This document shows positions 25,938 to 34,198 of a stretch of DNA of 64,000 nt, one piece after another. A program made the translations under genes and the position numbers. Numbering within the stretch: position 1 is the first letter of the stretch; every line of letters starts with the position of its first letter. The notes under the pieces were generated by a model. The model saw only the letters and a program-made list of their open reading frames with translations. It searched no databases and was not told where the DNA came from. The DNA comes from an uncultured Eubacteriales bacterium (GTDB taxonomy: Bacteria > Bacillota > Clostridia > Oscillospirales > Oscillospiraceae), in assembly GCA_900543085.1 (NCBI GenBank), contig UQQF01000008.1, forward strand, positions 5,047-69,046, read 5' to 3'.

Positions 25938-26789
25938 ATGGAAAAAGCAATCAAAAAGTGGTGGCCGGTGTTTGTCCTGCCCACGCTGGCGGCATTCATC
26001 ATCGGCTTCATCATACCGTTCATACAGGGCGTGTACCTCTCGCTCTGCCAGTTCATGACGATAAAGGACGCGACCTTTATCGGCTTTCAGAACTTCACGA
26101 AAGCCTTCGCGGACAGCACCTTTACCCACGCGTTCTGGTATAACTGCGCCTTCGTCGTGGTCAGCACAATCGCGATAAACGTCGGCGGCCTCGCCGTCGC
26201 GCTCATACTCACGAAGGCCATACGCGGCACGAACGCCTTCCGCACCGTGTTCTTCATGCCGAACCTCATAGGCGGCATCGTCCTCGGCTACATCTGGCAG
26301 ATCCTGCTCAACTGCGCCCTCGCGCTCCTGGAAAAGCCGCTTCTGCAGCTGGACGCCACGGCGGGCTTCTGGGGCCTCGTCATACTCATGTGCTGGCAGC
26401 AGATAGGCTACATGATGATAATCTACATAGCCGGCCTGCAGAGCATACCGGACACGCTCATAGAGGCCGCGGAGATAGACGGCGCCACGCCCTGGCAGAC
26501 CTTCTGGAAGGTCAAGCTGCCGAACCTCATGCCCAGCATCACGATATGCCTCTTCCTCACGATAACGAACAGCTTCAAGCTCTTCGACCAGAACCTCGCC
26601 CTCACGGAAGGCGAGCCGGCGCACGCGAGCGAGCTGCTGGCCTATAACATCTATTACACCTTCTACTCCCGCTCCGGGCCCCAGTGGAAGGGCATAGGCC
26701 AGGCGAAGGCCGTCATATTCTGCCTTATCGTCGTCGCCATATCCTTCATCCAGCTCCGCGCTACCCGCAAAAAGGAGGTGCAGCAGTAA
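25938..26789 (+). CDS. ABC sugar transporter permease (MalF-like)
   Basis: A 283-residue inner-membrane permease with six predicted helices. The EAA loop that docks the ATPase is clear in EAAEIDGATPWQTFWKVKLP (about residues 175-194). ATG 25938 follows GAGGGG. It overlaps the next permease gene by one base (TAATG). No ATPase gene is present in the operon, so a shared MsmX/MalK-type ATPase encoded elsewhere is expected. Confidence 0.93.
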   Translation: MEKAIKKWWPVFVLPTLAAFIIGFIIPFIQGVYLSLCQFMTIKDATFIGFQNFTKAFADSTFTHAFWYNCAFVVVSTIAINVGGLAVALILTKAIRGTNAFRTVFFMPNLIGGIVLGYIWQILLNCALALLEKPLLQLDATAGFWGLVILMCWQQIGYMMIIYIAGLQSIPDTLIEAAEIDGATPWQTFWKVKLPNLMPSITICLFLTITNSFKLFDQNLALTEGEPAHASELLAYNIYYTFYSRSGPQWKGIGQAKAVIFCLIVVAISFIQLRATRKKEVQQ

Positions 26790-27631
26790 TGGCAAAGACA
26801 GCGAAAGCCACAAACCGTCTCTGGAGTGTGATAATGACCGTTATCTGTGTGCTCTGGATGTACCCGATTTTCATGGCCGTCATGATTTCGCTCAAGCAGC
26901 CGACCGCGATAAGCACCTCGACGGCCTTCCAGTTGCCCAACGCGGAGACCTTCGGCGGCTTCGCGAACTACGAAAACGCGATAAACGCCCAGGGTTTCTT
27001 CTCCAGCCTCTTTTACAGCGTGCTGATAACCGTGACGAGCGTCTTTGCGATACTTATCTTCTGCAGCATGTTCGCCTGGTACATCACCCGTGTGCACACC
27101 CGCTTCACCAAGCTGCTCTACGGCCTTTGCGCCTTCTCCATGGTCGTGCCTTTCCAGATGGTCATGTTCACCCTCTCCAACATGGCGGACACGCTCCACC
27201 TGCGCACGCCCTGGACGCTCTGGATAATCTACCTCGGCTTCGGCGCGGGCCTCGCGGTGTTCATGTTCGCGGGCTTCATGAAGACGGTGCCGCTGGAAAT
27301 TGAGGAGGCCGCCATGATAGACGGCTGCAACCCGCTCCAGACCTACTTCAAGGTCGTCTTCCCGCTGCTGCGGCCCACGATGGTCTCCGTCGCCATACTG
27401 GAGGCCATGTGGATATGGAACGACTACCTCCTGCCCACGCTGGTGCTGGACGTGCAGAAGTACAAGACCATACCCATGCTCATACAGTTCTTCAAGGGCA
27501 GCTACGGCCGCGTGGAGTGGGGCCCGATGATGGCCTGCATAGTGCTTGCAATCCTGCCCATAGTCGTGCTATACTTGCTCGGCCAGAAGCACATCATAAA
27601 GGGCGTCCTCTCGGGCGCCGTCAAGGGGTAA
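26789..27631 (+). CDS. ABC sugar transporter permease (MalG-like)
   Basis: A 280-residue six-helix permease, partner of the upstream one. The EAA loop reads EEAAMIDGCNPLQTYFKVVF, near residues 170-190, followed by PLLRPTM. ATG 26789 overlaps the preceding stop and has AAAGGAGGTG (26770-26779). A longer frame from 26684 is only shadow sequence within the previous gene. The stop is four bases before malQ. Confidence 0.93.
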   Translation: MAKTAKATNRLWSVIMTVICVLWMYPIFMAVMISLKQPTAISTSTAFQLPNAETFGGFANYENAINAQGFFSSLFYSVLITVTSVFAILIFCSMFAWYITRVHTRFTKLLYGLCAFSMVVPFQMVMFTLSNMADTLHLRTPWTLWIIYLGFGAGLAVFMFAGFMKTVPLEIEEAAMIDGCNPLQTYFKVVFPLLRPTMVSVAILEAMWIWNDYLLPTLVLDVQKYKTIPMLIQFFKGSYGRVEWGPMMACIVLAILPIVVLYLLGQKHIIKGVLSGAVKG

Positions 27632-27635
27632 TAGT

Positions 27636-29147
27636 ATGCGGAAAAGTGGAATACTGCTGCCAATCTCGTCCCTGCCCAGCCGTTACGGCATAGGCACTCT
27701 GGGCGCGGAGGCGTACAAATTCGCCGACTTCCTCGCAGGAGCCGGGCAGAGCGCGTGGCAGATCCTCCCGCTGGGATCCACGAGCTACGGCGACTCACCG
27801 TACTCGTCCTTCTCTGCCAACGCCGGCAACCCGTACTACATCGACCTGGACATGCTCATCGACGACGGCCTGCTTCAGCGCGCCGAGGTCGAGGGCGTCG
27901 ACTGGGGCGGCGAGCCTATGTACGTCGACTACGGCAAGATATACGAGAGCCGCTTTGAGATCCTGCGCCTCGCCACAGATCGCGGCTGGGAGCGCGACGC
28001 GAAAGAGGTCGAGGTATTTGTCGAGGCCAACCGCGGCTGGCTGCCCGACTACGCGCTGTTCATGGCGCTCAAGCGCCGCTTCGGCATGGTCAGCTGGATA
28101 GAGTGGCCGGACGAGGACGCGCGTATGCGCGTGCCGGAGGTGCTGGACAAATACCGCGACGAGCTCGCGGACGACATCCGCCTTTTCACTTACGCGCAGT
28201 TTCTGTTCTTCAGGCAGTGGGACGCCCTGCGCGAGTACGTGCACTCGCTGGGCATAGAGATAATCGGCGACATCCCCATCTATGTCGCGCTGGACAGCGC
28301 CGACGTGTGGAGCGACCCCAAGAGCTTCTTGCTCGACGAGCGCAACATACCCACGGTGGTGGCCGGGGTCCCGCCCGACTACTTCTCCGCCGAGGGTCAG
28401 CTCTGGGGCAACCCCATCTACGACTGGGAGCACATGAAGGCCGACGGCTACGGCTGGTGGATACGCCGCATCGAGAACGCCAAGCGCCTCTACGACGTCA
28501 TACGCATAGACCACTTCCGCGGCTTTGACAGCTACTGGGCGGTGCCCTACGGCGAAAAGACCGCGATAAACGGCGAGTGGCGCACGGGGCCGGGCATAAG
28601 CCTGGTCGGAGTGCTGCGCGACTGGTTCCACGACACGCGCTTCATCGCCGAGGACCTGGGCTACCTCACGCCGAGCGTGACGCAGCTGGTGGCCGACTCC
28701 GGCTTCCCGGGCATGAAGGTGCTGGAGTTCGCCTTCGACTCGCGCGAGCCGAGCAACTACCTGCCGCACACCTACACGCCCAACTGCGTGTGCTACGTCG
28801 GTACGCACGACAACGAGACGGTCATGCAGTGGTGGAAGAAGATCTCCCGCGCCGACGCCTCTTACGCCCGGAATTACCTCGGACTGAACCCGCGCGAGGG
28901 CGTGAACTGGGGCATGATACGCGGCGGGATGTCCAGCGTGGCGGAGCTGTTCGTCGCGCAGATGCAGGACTTCCTCGGCCTCGGCGGGGAGGCTCGCACC
29001 AACGAGCCGGGCACCGTCGGCGGCAACTGGCGCTGGCGGCTGTGTCCCGGACAGCTCACGGACAAGCTGCGCGATAAGATATACGAGTGCACCAGAATGT
29101 ACGGCCGCCTGAACCCACAAAGTCCCGAGCCGAAAACACACAAATGA
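27636..29147 (+). CDS. malQ: 4-alpha-glucanotransferase (amylomaltase)
   Basis: Moves glucan segments between maltodextrins and frees glucose in the cytosol. The 503-residue GH77 enzyme shows RKSGILLPISSLPSRYGIGT, AWQILPLGSTSYGDSPYSS, the nucleophile region IRIDHFRGFDSYWAVP, the acid/base region FIAEDLGYLTPSV, and CYVGTHDNETVMQW. Length and motif order are those of complete MalQ. It lies four bases after the permease gene, which supports a maltodextrin substrate for the transporter. Confidence 0.96.
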   Translation: MRKSGILLPISSLPSRYGIGTLGAEAYKFADFLAGAGQSAWQILPLGSTSYGDSPYSSFSANAGNPYYIDLDMLIDDGLLQRAEVEGVDWGGEPMYVDYGKIYESRFEILRLATDRGWERDAKEVEVFVEANRGWLPDYALFMALKRRFGMVSWIEWPDEDARMRVPEVLDKYRDELADDIRLFTYAQFLFFRQWDALREYVHSLGIEIIGDIPIYVALDSADVWSDPKSFLLDERNIPTVVAGVPPDYFSAEGQLWGNPIYDWEHMKADGYGWWIRRIENAKRLYDVIRIDHFRGFDSYWAVPYGEKTAINGEWRTGPGISLVGVLRDWFHDTRFIAEDLGYLTPSVTQLVADSGFPGMKVLEFAFDSREPSNYLPHTYTPNCVCYVGTHDNETVMQWWKKISRADASYARNYLGLNPREGVNWGMIRGGMSSVAELFVAQMQDFLGLGGEARTNEPGTVGGNWRWRLCPGQLTDKLRDKIYECTRMYGRLNPQSPEPKTHK

Positions 29148-29152
29148 CGAGC

Positions 29153-29184
29153 AATGCCCCCGGAGTTCTCCGGGGGCATTTTTT
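29153..29184 (+). terminator. Terminator after malQ
   Basis: AATGCCCCCGGAG (29153-29165), TT, CTCCGGGGGCATT (29168-29180), then TTTT. Perfect 13-bp stem. Confidence 0.92.
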
Positions 29185-29209
29185 GACGTTTAACACTCCG
29201 CGCGCCCTC

Positions 29210-29238
29210 TTGCGTGCTGCGTACAAACGTGCTATCAT
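29210..29238 (+). promoter_or_regulatory. Promoter of the acetyltransferase gene
   Basis: TTGCGT (29210-29215), 17 bases, TATCAT (29233-29238), about 20 bases before the GTG start. Confidence 0.6.
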
Positions 29239-29258
29239 CGCCGCAGAGGTGATTTACC

Positions 29259-29852
29259 GTGAACCAGAAAGAACGTATGCTCGCGTCCAGGCCGTATTTC
29301 TGCGACGACGCGCTGAACGCCGGGCAGGCCGAGTGCCGCGAAAAGCTCGCGCGGCTGCGCGCCGTCTCCGACTTCGACAAGAGCGGCGAGCGCGAGGCGC
29401 TTATCCGCGACATTTTCGGCGCGGCGGGCGAAAATCCGCACATAAACTCGCCCTTTTACTGCGATTACGGCAAGAATATATACGTCGGCGACAACTTTTA
29501 CGCAAATTACAACTGCACGCTGCTGGACGTGGCGCCTATACGCATAGGTGACCGGGTGCTGCTGGCGCCCGGCGTAGTGCTCGCCACGGCCTGCCACCCG
29601 CTGGACAGAGCCGAGCGCGCCACCGGCTGGGAGCTGGGCTACCCCATCACGATAGGCGACGACGTCTGGCTGGGCGCGAACGTCATCGTGAACCCCGGCG
29701 TGACCATCGGCTCCGGCTCCGTCATCGGCTCGGGCAGCGTGGTCACGCGGGACATACCGCCTAACGTGGTCGCGGCCGGCAACCCCTGCCGCGTGCTGCG
29801 CGAGCTGACCGAGGCCGACAGGATGGGCGGCATCCCGCCCGAGGAGGAGTGA
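29259..29852 (+). CDS. Sugar O-acetyltransferase (maltose/galactoside type, hexapeptide repeat)
   Basis: Transfers acetyl from acetyl-CoA to a sugar hydroxyl in the cytosol. The 197-residue protein has the N-terminal Maa/LacA cap (MNQKERMLASRPYF), INSPFYCDYGKNIYVGDNFYANYNCTLLD read across its middle, the catalytic His in ATACHPLD, and left-handed beta-helix hexapeptides ending VVAAGNPCRVLREL. GTG 29259 follows AGAGGTG. Its own promoter separates it from malQ, but a maltodextrin detoxifying role would fit. The stop directly abuts the convergent deacetylase. Confidence 0.92.
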   Translation: MNQKERMLASRPYFCDDALNAGQAECREKLARLRAVSDFDKSGEREALIRDIFGAAGENPHINSPFYCDYGKNIYVGDNFYANYNCTLLDVAPIRIGDRVLLAPGVVLATACHPLDRAERATGWELGYPITIGDDVWLGANVIVNPGVTIGSGSVIGSGSVVTRDIPPNVVAAGNPCRVLRELTEADRMGGIPPEEE

Positions 29853-30689
29853 TCACTCCCAGCGTGAGAAGAACTCCTCGCTGCTCAGCCCGGACGCGCG
29901 GTTGAAGCGGCCGAGGCGCATCAGCTCGGCGCGCTCGCCGGAGAGGGCGTTCACGCGTTCTTCGCAGGTGAAGGCGACGGTGTAGCCGCGCCGGTACAGC
30001 ACCACCATCGCCTCGCCGCAGGCGAAGCCGAACGGGAAGGCGAAGACCGTCGGAGCCTCGCCCGCGGCGCGCTCGATGGACGCCTCGACCTGCGCGAAGT
30101 CCGCGTTCAGCGCCGCGGTGTATGCGGTTTTGTCCTCGCCTTTGTTTATCATGCAGCCGCGCCGCGCGCCGGACGCATCGTGCATGTTCTGCGTGTGCGA
30201 GGCTATCTCCACGCGCCCGGAGGCGGCGGCCTCGGCCACGGCGTCCCAGCTCATGTAGGCGTAGTTCACGTTGATGTCGCCGCTGGACGTGTACTCGTCG
30301 GCGTAGCCGCCCACGACCGCCAGGACGGCGCACATGCCGTACTTCTCCAGCAGCGGCAGGGCGTAGACGAGAAAGCTCAGCTGCGCGTCGTCAAAGGTTA
30401 TCATCACCGGCCTGTCCGGCAGCTCGCCCTCGCCGCGCGACCAGGCGGTCAGCTCCCGCGCGCTTATCGCCGTGTAGCCGTGTTCGGAGAGGTACTTCAA
30501 GTCCGCCTCCAGCGTCTCCGGCGTCACGATATAGTCCCCGGCGCGCGACTTATCGGCGCTGACGTGGTGGTACATGACGATGGGCAGCCGGACGCGCGCG
30601 TCCTCCAGCGCCCGCGCGGGCGCGGTCAGCGCGGCCAGAGCCATGACATAGGCGCAGAATATCAAAAAAGCAGCCCACTTAGTTCTCAT
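29853..30689 (-). CDS. Polysaccharide deacetylase (NodB-type), secreted
   Basis: A 278-residue predicted secreted or membrane-tethered enzyme. After a signal helix (WAAFLIFCAYVMALAALTAPA) comes the NodB fold: LPIVMYHHVS, the metal Asp in VMITFDDA, and the His pair in ASHTQNMH; the C-terminal half has PFGFACGEA and YTVAFTCEERVN. ATG 30687-30689 gives this signal; upstream frame to 30773 is spurious and crosses a terminator. Probably trims acetyl groups from peptidoglycan or another polymer; the substrate is not evident. Confidence 0.88.
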   Translation of the reverse strand: MRTKWAAFLIFCAYVMALAALTAPARALEDARVRLPIVMYHHVSADKSRAGDYIVTPETLEADLKYLSEHGYTAISARELTAWSRGEGELPDRPVMITFDDAQLSFLVYALPLLEKYGMCAVLAVVGGYADEYTSSGDINVNYAYMSWDAVAEAAASGRVEIASHTQNMHDASGARRGCMINKGEDKTAYTAALNADFAQVEASIERAAGEAPTVFAFPFGFACGEAMVVLYRRGYTVAFTCEERVNALSGERAELMRLGRFNRASGLSSEEFFSRWE

Positions 30690-30723
30690 GCTGGCAGTAT
30701 GCCGCGCGCACGAGAAAATATGT

Positions 30724-30749
30724 ACGCCCCGGACACGTGTCCGGGGCGT
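30724..30749. terminator. Terminator hairpin between the XRE and deacetylase genes
   Basis: A perfect palindromic stem, ACGCCCCGGACA against TGTCCGGGGCGT, seven bases after the XRE stop. On the minus strand the tail is ACATATTTTC, a weak U-run; on the plus strand GTTTTTTT follows. Confidence 0.75.
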
Positions 30750-30756
30750 GGTTTTT

Positions 30757-31074
30757 TTATTTGAACTGGTCAATAAGCTCGTCGATCAGCGCCTTCTGCT
30801 CCGGCTTGAGCGCCGCCCAGCGCTGAAAAAACTGGTACTGCTCATCCGTCAGCTCCACAAAATTCCCATCCGCAAAAAACTGCGCCAACGTAATGCCGAA
30901 GGATTTGCAGATGAGCTCCAGGGATGCGATGCTCGGCTGATAATTGCGGTTGAATATATTTGATATGGTAGACTGCGGAACGCCGCTCTCTTTGGCAAGG
31001 CGGTATTCCGACCAGCCGCGTACTTTCATGATCTGTTTGATTCGCTCTTGGGTATTTATGAATATCACCACCAT
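30757..31074 (-). CDS. XRE-family helix-turn-helix regulator
   Basis: A 105-residue Cro/C1-type repressor: IKQIMKVRGWSEYRLAKESG, VPQSTISNIFNR and the third helix up to SLELICKSFGITLAQFF form the HTH (about residues 12-65), followed by a helical dimer tail. The predicted -10 (TATAAT, minus, 31086-31081) is so close that the message may be nearly leaderless, and the true start (31074 or the GTG at 31068) is uncertain. It is divergent from the large surface protein and shares a 127-base region holding repeated AATTGGGT elements, so it probably controls that gene and itself. Codon use is more AT-rich than the surroundings. Confidence 0.88.
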   Translation of the reverse strand: MVVIFINTQERIKQIMKVRGWSEYRLAKESGVPQSTISNIFNRNYQPSIASLELICKSFGITLAQFFADGNFVELTDEQYQFFQRWAALKPEQKALIDELIDQFK

Positions 31075-31092
31075 GAAAGTATTATAGTACGC

Positions 31093-31150
31093 AATTGGGT
31101 AGTAAATTACTCCCTAAACTCTTGACAATACTTCATAATTGGGTTATAGT
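31093..31150 (+). promoter_or_regulatory. Surface-protein promoter with repeated operator elements
   Basis: TTGACA (31122-31127), 17 bases, TATAGT (31145-31150). AATTGGGT occurs twice, at 31093-31100 and within the spacer at 31137-31144. AGTAAATTACT (31101-31111) is a palindrome flanked by GGGT and CCC. These are candidate sites for the divergent XRE regulator. Confidence 0.6.
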
Positions 31151-31201
31151 TGACACAGAATCCAAATCCTGCACGCGCAGATATTTTTAGGGGGTAAACG
31201 T

Positions 31202-33886
31202 ATGAAGAAAAGATTGTTGGCACTGCTCCTCGCAGTGATGGTCGTCGCCTCGTGCCTGACAATAGGCGCGGCGGCTTCTTTATCTAATGACTGGACGACA
31301 TGGAATCAGAGATATACAGGTCTCACAAGTGAATGGTATCAAAAAAATGATGGTACAAATGCAGTGGTAGCTGGCGCTTGCAGGTTGTATGCACAGGCAA
31401 AACTGCTGGCAGAAAGTGGAGTCCTTGATGCTTCTAGAGACACAGCAGATACTTATGTACTATGGATGGACAGTAACGGTTATATTACTGGACGTTCCGG
31501 AGGTGAATACTATGTTGGCGAAACCTCTAAATGTGATGAAACCGGTGGAGGTATGATAGCTTATGCGGCGGAGAAAGGTGTAACTATATCTCGCGTCGTA
31601 AGTGGGGAAAATATTAGTTCGCTATCTCTAGGTGAGCAAAAAAATTTAATAATGAATTACCTAAGGCAGGGGTATTACATAATCCTTGATAGTCCCGCTC
31701 CTCATCAAGCCTATATTATGCGCGGGCGTTCCCTTCAGGAAAACACACCATATGTTTCAAACTCCGGCAGTGGCGTAACACCCACTTCTATGACTTACGA
31801 GTATAACGGGACAGTCTCGTCGTCTGGAACTTCTGCGAAATTCACAAACATTTACGTTTATTCTGTTTCCGGTACTCCTACTGATCCCACCCCCACCAAG
31901 CCTGACGCTCCGAGCGCGAACGTTGTAACTATCAACTACGCTGCCGAGACTATCAGCTATGACAGCAGCCTGTACGAAGTCAGCGCCACGAACTTCGGCT
32001 CTGTTATTGCCAGCGGCGGTTCTATCTCCGGCGTAATTGACGGCGTGGCCACGAATATTTACGTCCGCGTAAAAGCGCAGGGCAACACCCCGCCGAGTGA
32101 TGCGACTGCGGTTAGAATACCGGGACGCAGTTCTTCGATGTATATGGATATGGTGGATTACGTCAATGAAGTGTTTAATACGGACACAGGCAATCAGTAT
32201 TCATTGAACGGCACGACTTGGATTGATTGCACTGGTAAGACCCCGATTTCCGTTGCTGAGGGATACGAAAGCATTTATATCAGAGATGCGGCTACAAGCA
32301 GCTCGTTTGCTAGTAATGCAGCCACAATAACCGTCCCCACCCGCGGGGCTGCTCCGACCGGTCTGGGAAAGACGGACGAGACTGTTGACCAGCGCGACGA
32401 CGGTACTATTACCGGCGTCACCAGCGCTATGGAATACCGTGTTTCCGGCGGCTCCTGGGCAGACTGCCCCGACGGCACGATAACCGGCCTGGCCGACGGC
32501 ACGTATGAAGTCAGGTACATGGCCACGTCCGGCGCCCTCGCCAGCGAAAGTGCGAGCGTCGTAATCGCCCAGGGCGTGCCGCAGACCTTCACCCTCGAGA
32601 TAGCGGCGCCTGAGTTTGACGATGTCATCTACAACTACGCTCAGCCCGACTCCAAGCCCCTGGTGATAACCAGCAGCGGCAACACCGACTCCACCATCAC
32701 CGGCGTCACTGCCGACAGCGAGAGCTTTATAATCGGCACCGGCAGTAAGACCGTTCCCTACGGTCAGAGCATAAGCGACTGGACTATCCAGCCCGTTGCC
32801 GGCCTGGCCGCCGGAACCTACACGGCCACCGTGACCGTCACTTATTACGGCGGCGCGACCGCGTCCGACACCGTGAGCTTTGTCGTTGAAAAGGCTCCGC
32901 AGGCCGCGCCCGGCGCGCCCGAGATCGCAAAGCGCGGCTACACCAGCATCGAGCTGAAAGCGCTCCCGGCGAACGAGAATGGCGCTGTCGCCCAGTACCG
33001 CATCGACGGCGGAGAATGGCAGTTCAGCCCCGTCTTTGAGAAGCTCAGCCCGGGTCGCAGCTACACCTTTGAACAGCGCTATGCCCCCGTGGGAAGCTAT
33101 CTCGCGTCCCCGGCCAGCGCTGCGGTAAAGTTCCAGACCCTGTTCAACATCCCCGACACCTACCCCATCACCATTGAGGACACGGCGAACGGCGAGGTGG
33201 ACACCAGCCTGAGCAACGCGTCTCGCGGCAGCGTCATCACCGTGACCGTCGACCCCGACGATGGCTACAGCCTCGGCAGCCTGACCGTCACCGGCCCGGA
33301 CGGACGCCTTGACGTCACCCGCGTCAACGCCACGACCTACCGCTTCACCATGCCCGAGGGCGAAGTCACCGTGCGCGCGGCCTTCACCCGCGGCGGCCTG
33401 CCCTTCACCGACGTGGCCGTGAACGCCTGGTACTATGACGCGGTCAGCTACGCCTACACGAACGGCCTCATGGACGGCGTCTCCGCCACCGCGTTCAACC
33501 CTGACGGCAACATGACCCGCGCGATGGTCTGGGCCATCCTCGCCCGCCTCGACGGCGAGACCGTCACCGGCTCCGACTGGGTCAGCGAGGCTCGCGCCTG
33601 GGCGATGGCCGAGGAGGTCAGCGACGGCACCGAGCCGAACGCCTTTGTCACCCGCGAGCAGCTGGTCACCATGCTCTGGCGCTACGCCGGTGAGCCGGCC
33701 GTCAGCGGCGGTCTCAGCTCCTGGCGCGACGCCGCGAGCGTCAGCGACTGGGCGAGTGACGCCATGGTCTGGGCGCTGGACGAGGGCATCATCACCGGCG
33801 TCACCGCCGTGACCCTCGACCCGCAGGGCACCGCCACCCGCGCCCAGTGCGCCGCGATACTCATGCGCTACGCGGAAAACGTGTAA
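31202..33886 (+). CDS. Large mosaic surface protein with papain-like N-terminus (tentative) and C-terminal SLH repeats
   Basis: An 894-residue secreted protein. Signal peptide: MKKRLLALLLAVMVVASCL to about residue 25. Residues 27-222 form a distinct domain whose Cys60 (AVVAGACRLYAQAKLLAESG) and His168 (SPAPHQAYIMRGRS) are spaced as in papain/C39-like cysteine peptidases; this is a suggestion from pattern only. A Pro/Thr linker (225-238) follows, then several Ig-like or repeat modules (one with EVRYMATSG), an InlB-B-like repeat (YPITIEDTANGEV to MPEGEVTVRAAF), and three SLH motifs (from PFTDVAVNAWYYDAVSYA to the end) that anchor to cell-wall polymer. The first 600-700 bases are AT-rich with A/T-ending codons, the rest GC-rich. 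Confidence 0.85.
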   Translation: MKKRLLALLLAVMVVASCLTIGAAASLSNDWTTWNQRYTGLTSEWYQKNDGTNAVVAGACRLYAQAKLLAESGVLDASRDTADTYVLWMDSNGYITGRSGGEYYVGETSKCDETGGGMIAYAAEKGVTISRVVSGENISSLSLGEQKNLIMNYLRQGYYIILDSPAPHQAYIMRGRSLQENTPYVSNSGSGVTPTSMTYEYNGTVSSSGTSAKFTNIYVYSVSGTPTDPTPTKPDAPSANVVTINYAAETISYDSSLYEVSATNFGSVIASGGSISGVIDGVATNIYVRVKAQGNTPPSDATAVRIPGRSSSMYMDMVDYVNEVFNTDTGNQYSLNGTTWIDCTGKTPISVAEGYESIYIRDAATSSSFASNAATITVPTRGAAPTGLGKTDETVDQRDDGTITGVTSAMEYRVSGGSWADCPDGTITGLADGTYEVRYMATSGALASESASVVIAQGVPQTFTLEIAAPEFDDVIYNYAQPDSKPLVITSSGNTDSTITGVTADSESFIIGTGSKTVPYGQSISDWTIQPVAGLAAGTYTATVTVTYYGGATASDTVSFVVEKAPQAAPGAPEIAKRGYTSIELKALPANENGAVAQYRIDGGEWQFSPVFEKLSPGRSYTFEQRYAPVGSYLASPASAAVKFQTLFNIPDTYPITIEDTANGEVDTSLSNASRGSVITVTVDPDDGYSLGSLTVTGPDGRLDVTRVNATTYRFTMPEGEVTVRAAFTRGGLPFTDVAVNAWYYDAVSYAYTNGLMDGVSATAFNPDGNMTRAMVWAILARLDGETVTGSDWVSEARAWAMAEEVSDGTEPNAFVTREQLVTMLWRYAGEPAVSGGLSSWRDAASVSDWASDAMVWALDEGIITGVTAVTLDPQGTATRAQCAAILMRYAENV

Positions 33887-33914
33887 TCCACATCGGTTCT
33901 CCATAAAAGCGAAG

Positions 33915-33941
33915 CCGCCCGGGAAACTACTTCCCGGGCGG
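33915..33941 (+). terminator. Hairpin after the surface-protein gene
   Basis: CCGCCCGGGAA (33915-33925), ACTAC, TTCCCGGGCGG (33931-33941). Strong stem 29 bases after the stop, but no T-run. Confidence 0.6.
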
Positions 33942-33946
33942 TGGAC

Positions 33947-34108
33947 TGTTCCAAAAGGCCTCGACAGCCTTTTGGAACATGAGGGCATCCCGGCCGCGGG
34001 GCGGCCGATGAGTGCCGGCACTGCGCTCAGCGCACGCCAAAGCGCGCTTTGGCGCACGTTCGCTTCGTGAGCGGTGATTTTTCCGAGGTACACGCCCCCG
34101 GAAAAATC
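33947..34108. repeat. Modular intergenic hairpin repeat, copy B
   Basis: Fills the gap between the surface-protein gene and the homocysteine methyltransferase gene; no coding frame is credible. Modules in order: TGTTCCAAAAGGC / GCCTTTTGGAACA with loop CTCGACA (33947-33979); CGGCCGC-GGG-GCGGCCG (33991-34007); box CCGATGAGTGCCGGCACTGC; palindrome CGCCAAAGCGCGCTTTGGCG (34035-34054); and GATTTTTCCG / CGGAAAAATC around AGGTACACGCCCC (34076-34108). Order, loops and linkers match copy A (18821-19029) while stems differ. Confidence 0.75.
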
Positions 34109-34150
34109 ATATTTCTAAAATCAGCGCGCGAAAACGTACCTCCAAATCGA

Positions 34151-34186
34151 AAAAAGCCGCCCGGGAATTGATTCCAGGGCGGCTTT
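34151..34186 (-). terminator. Terminator of the homocysteine methyltransferase gene
   Basis: AAAGCCGCCC (34153-34162) pairs with GGGCGGCTTT (34177-34186), extended by GGAAT/ATTCC. On the minus strand it is followed by TTTTTCG. Confidence 0.8.
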
Positions 34187-34198
34187 GTATTATCAAGC

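Noticed and set aside
31254..31256. Lipoprotein assignment for the surface protein from a Cys at residue 18
   Set aside because: The Cys sits inside the signal helix (VVASCLTIGAAAS) without a proper lipobox plus linker; signal peptidase I cleavage after the AAA region is more likely, and SLH motifs provide the anchor.
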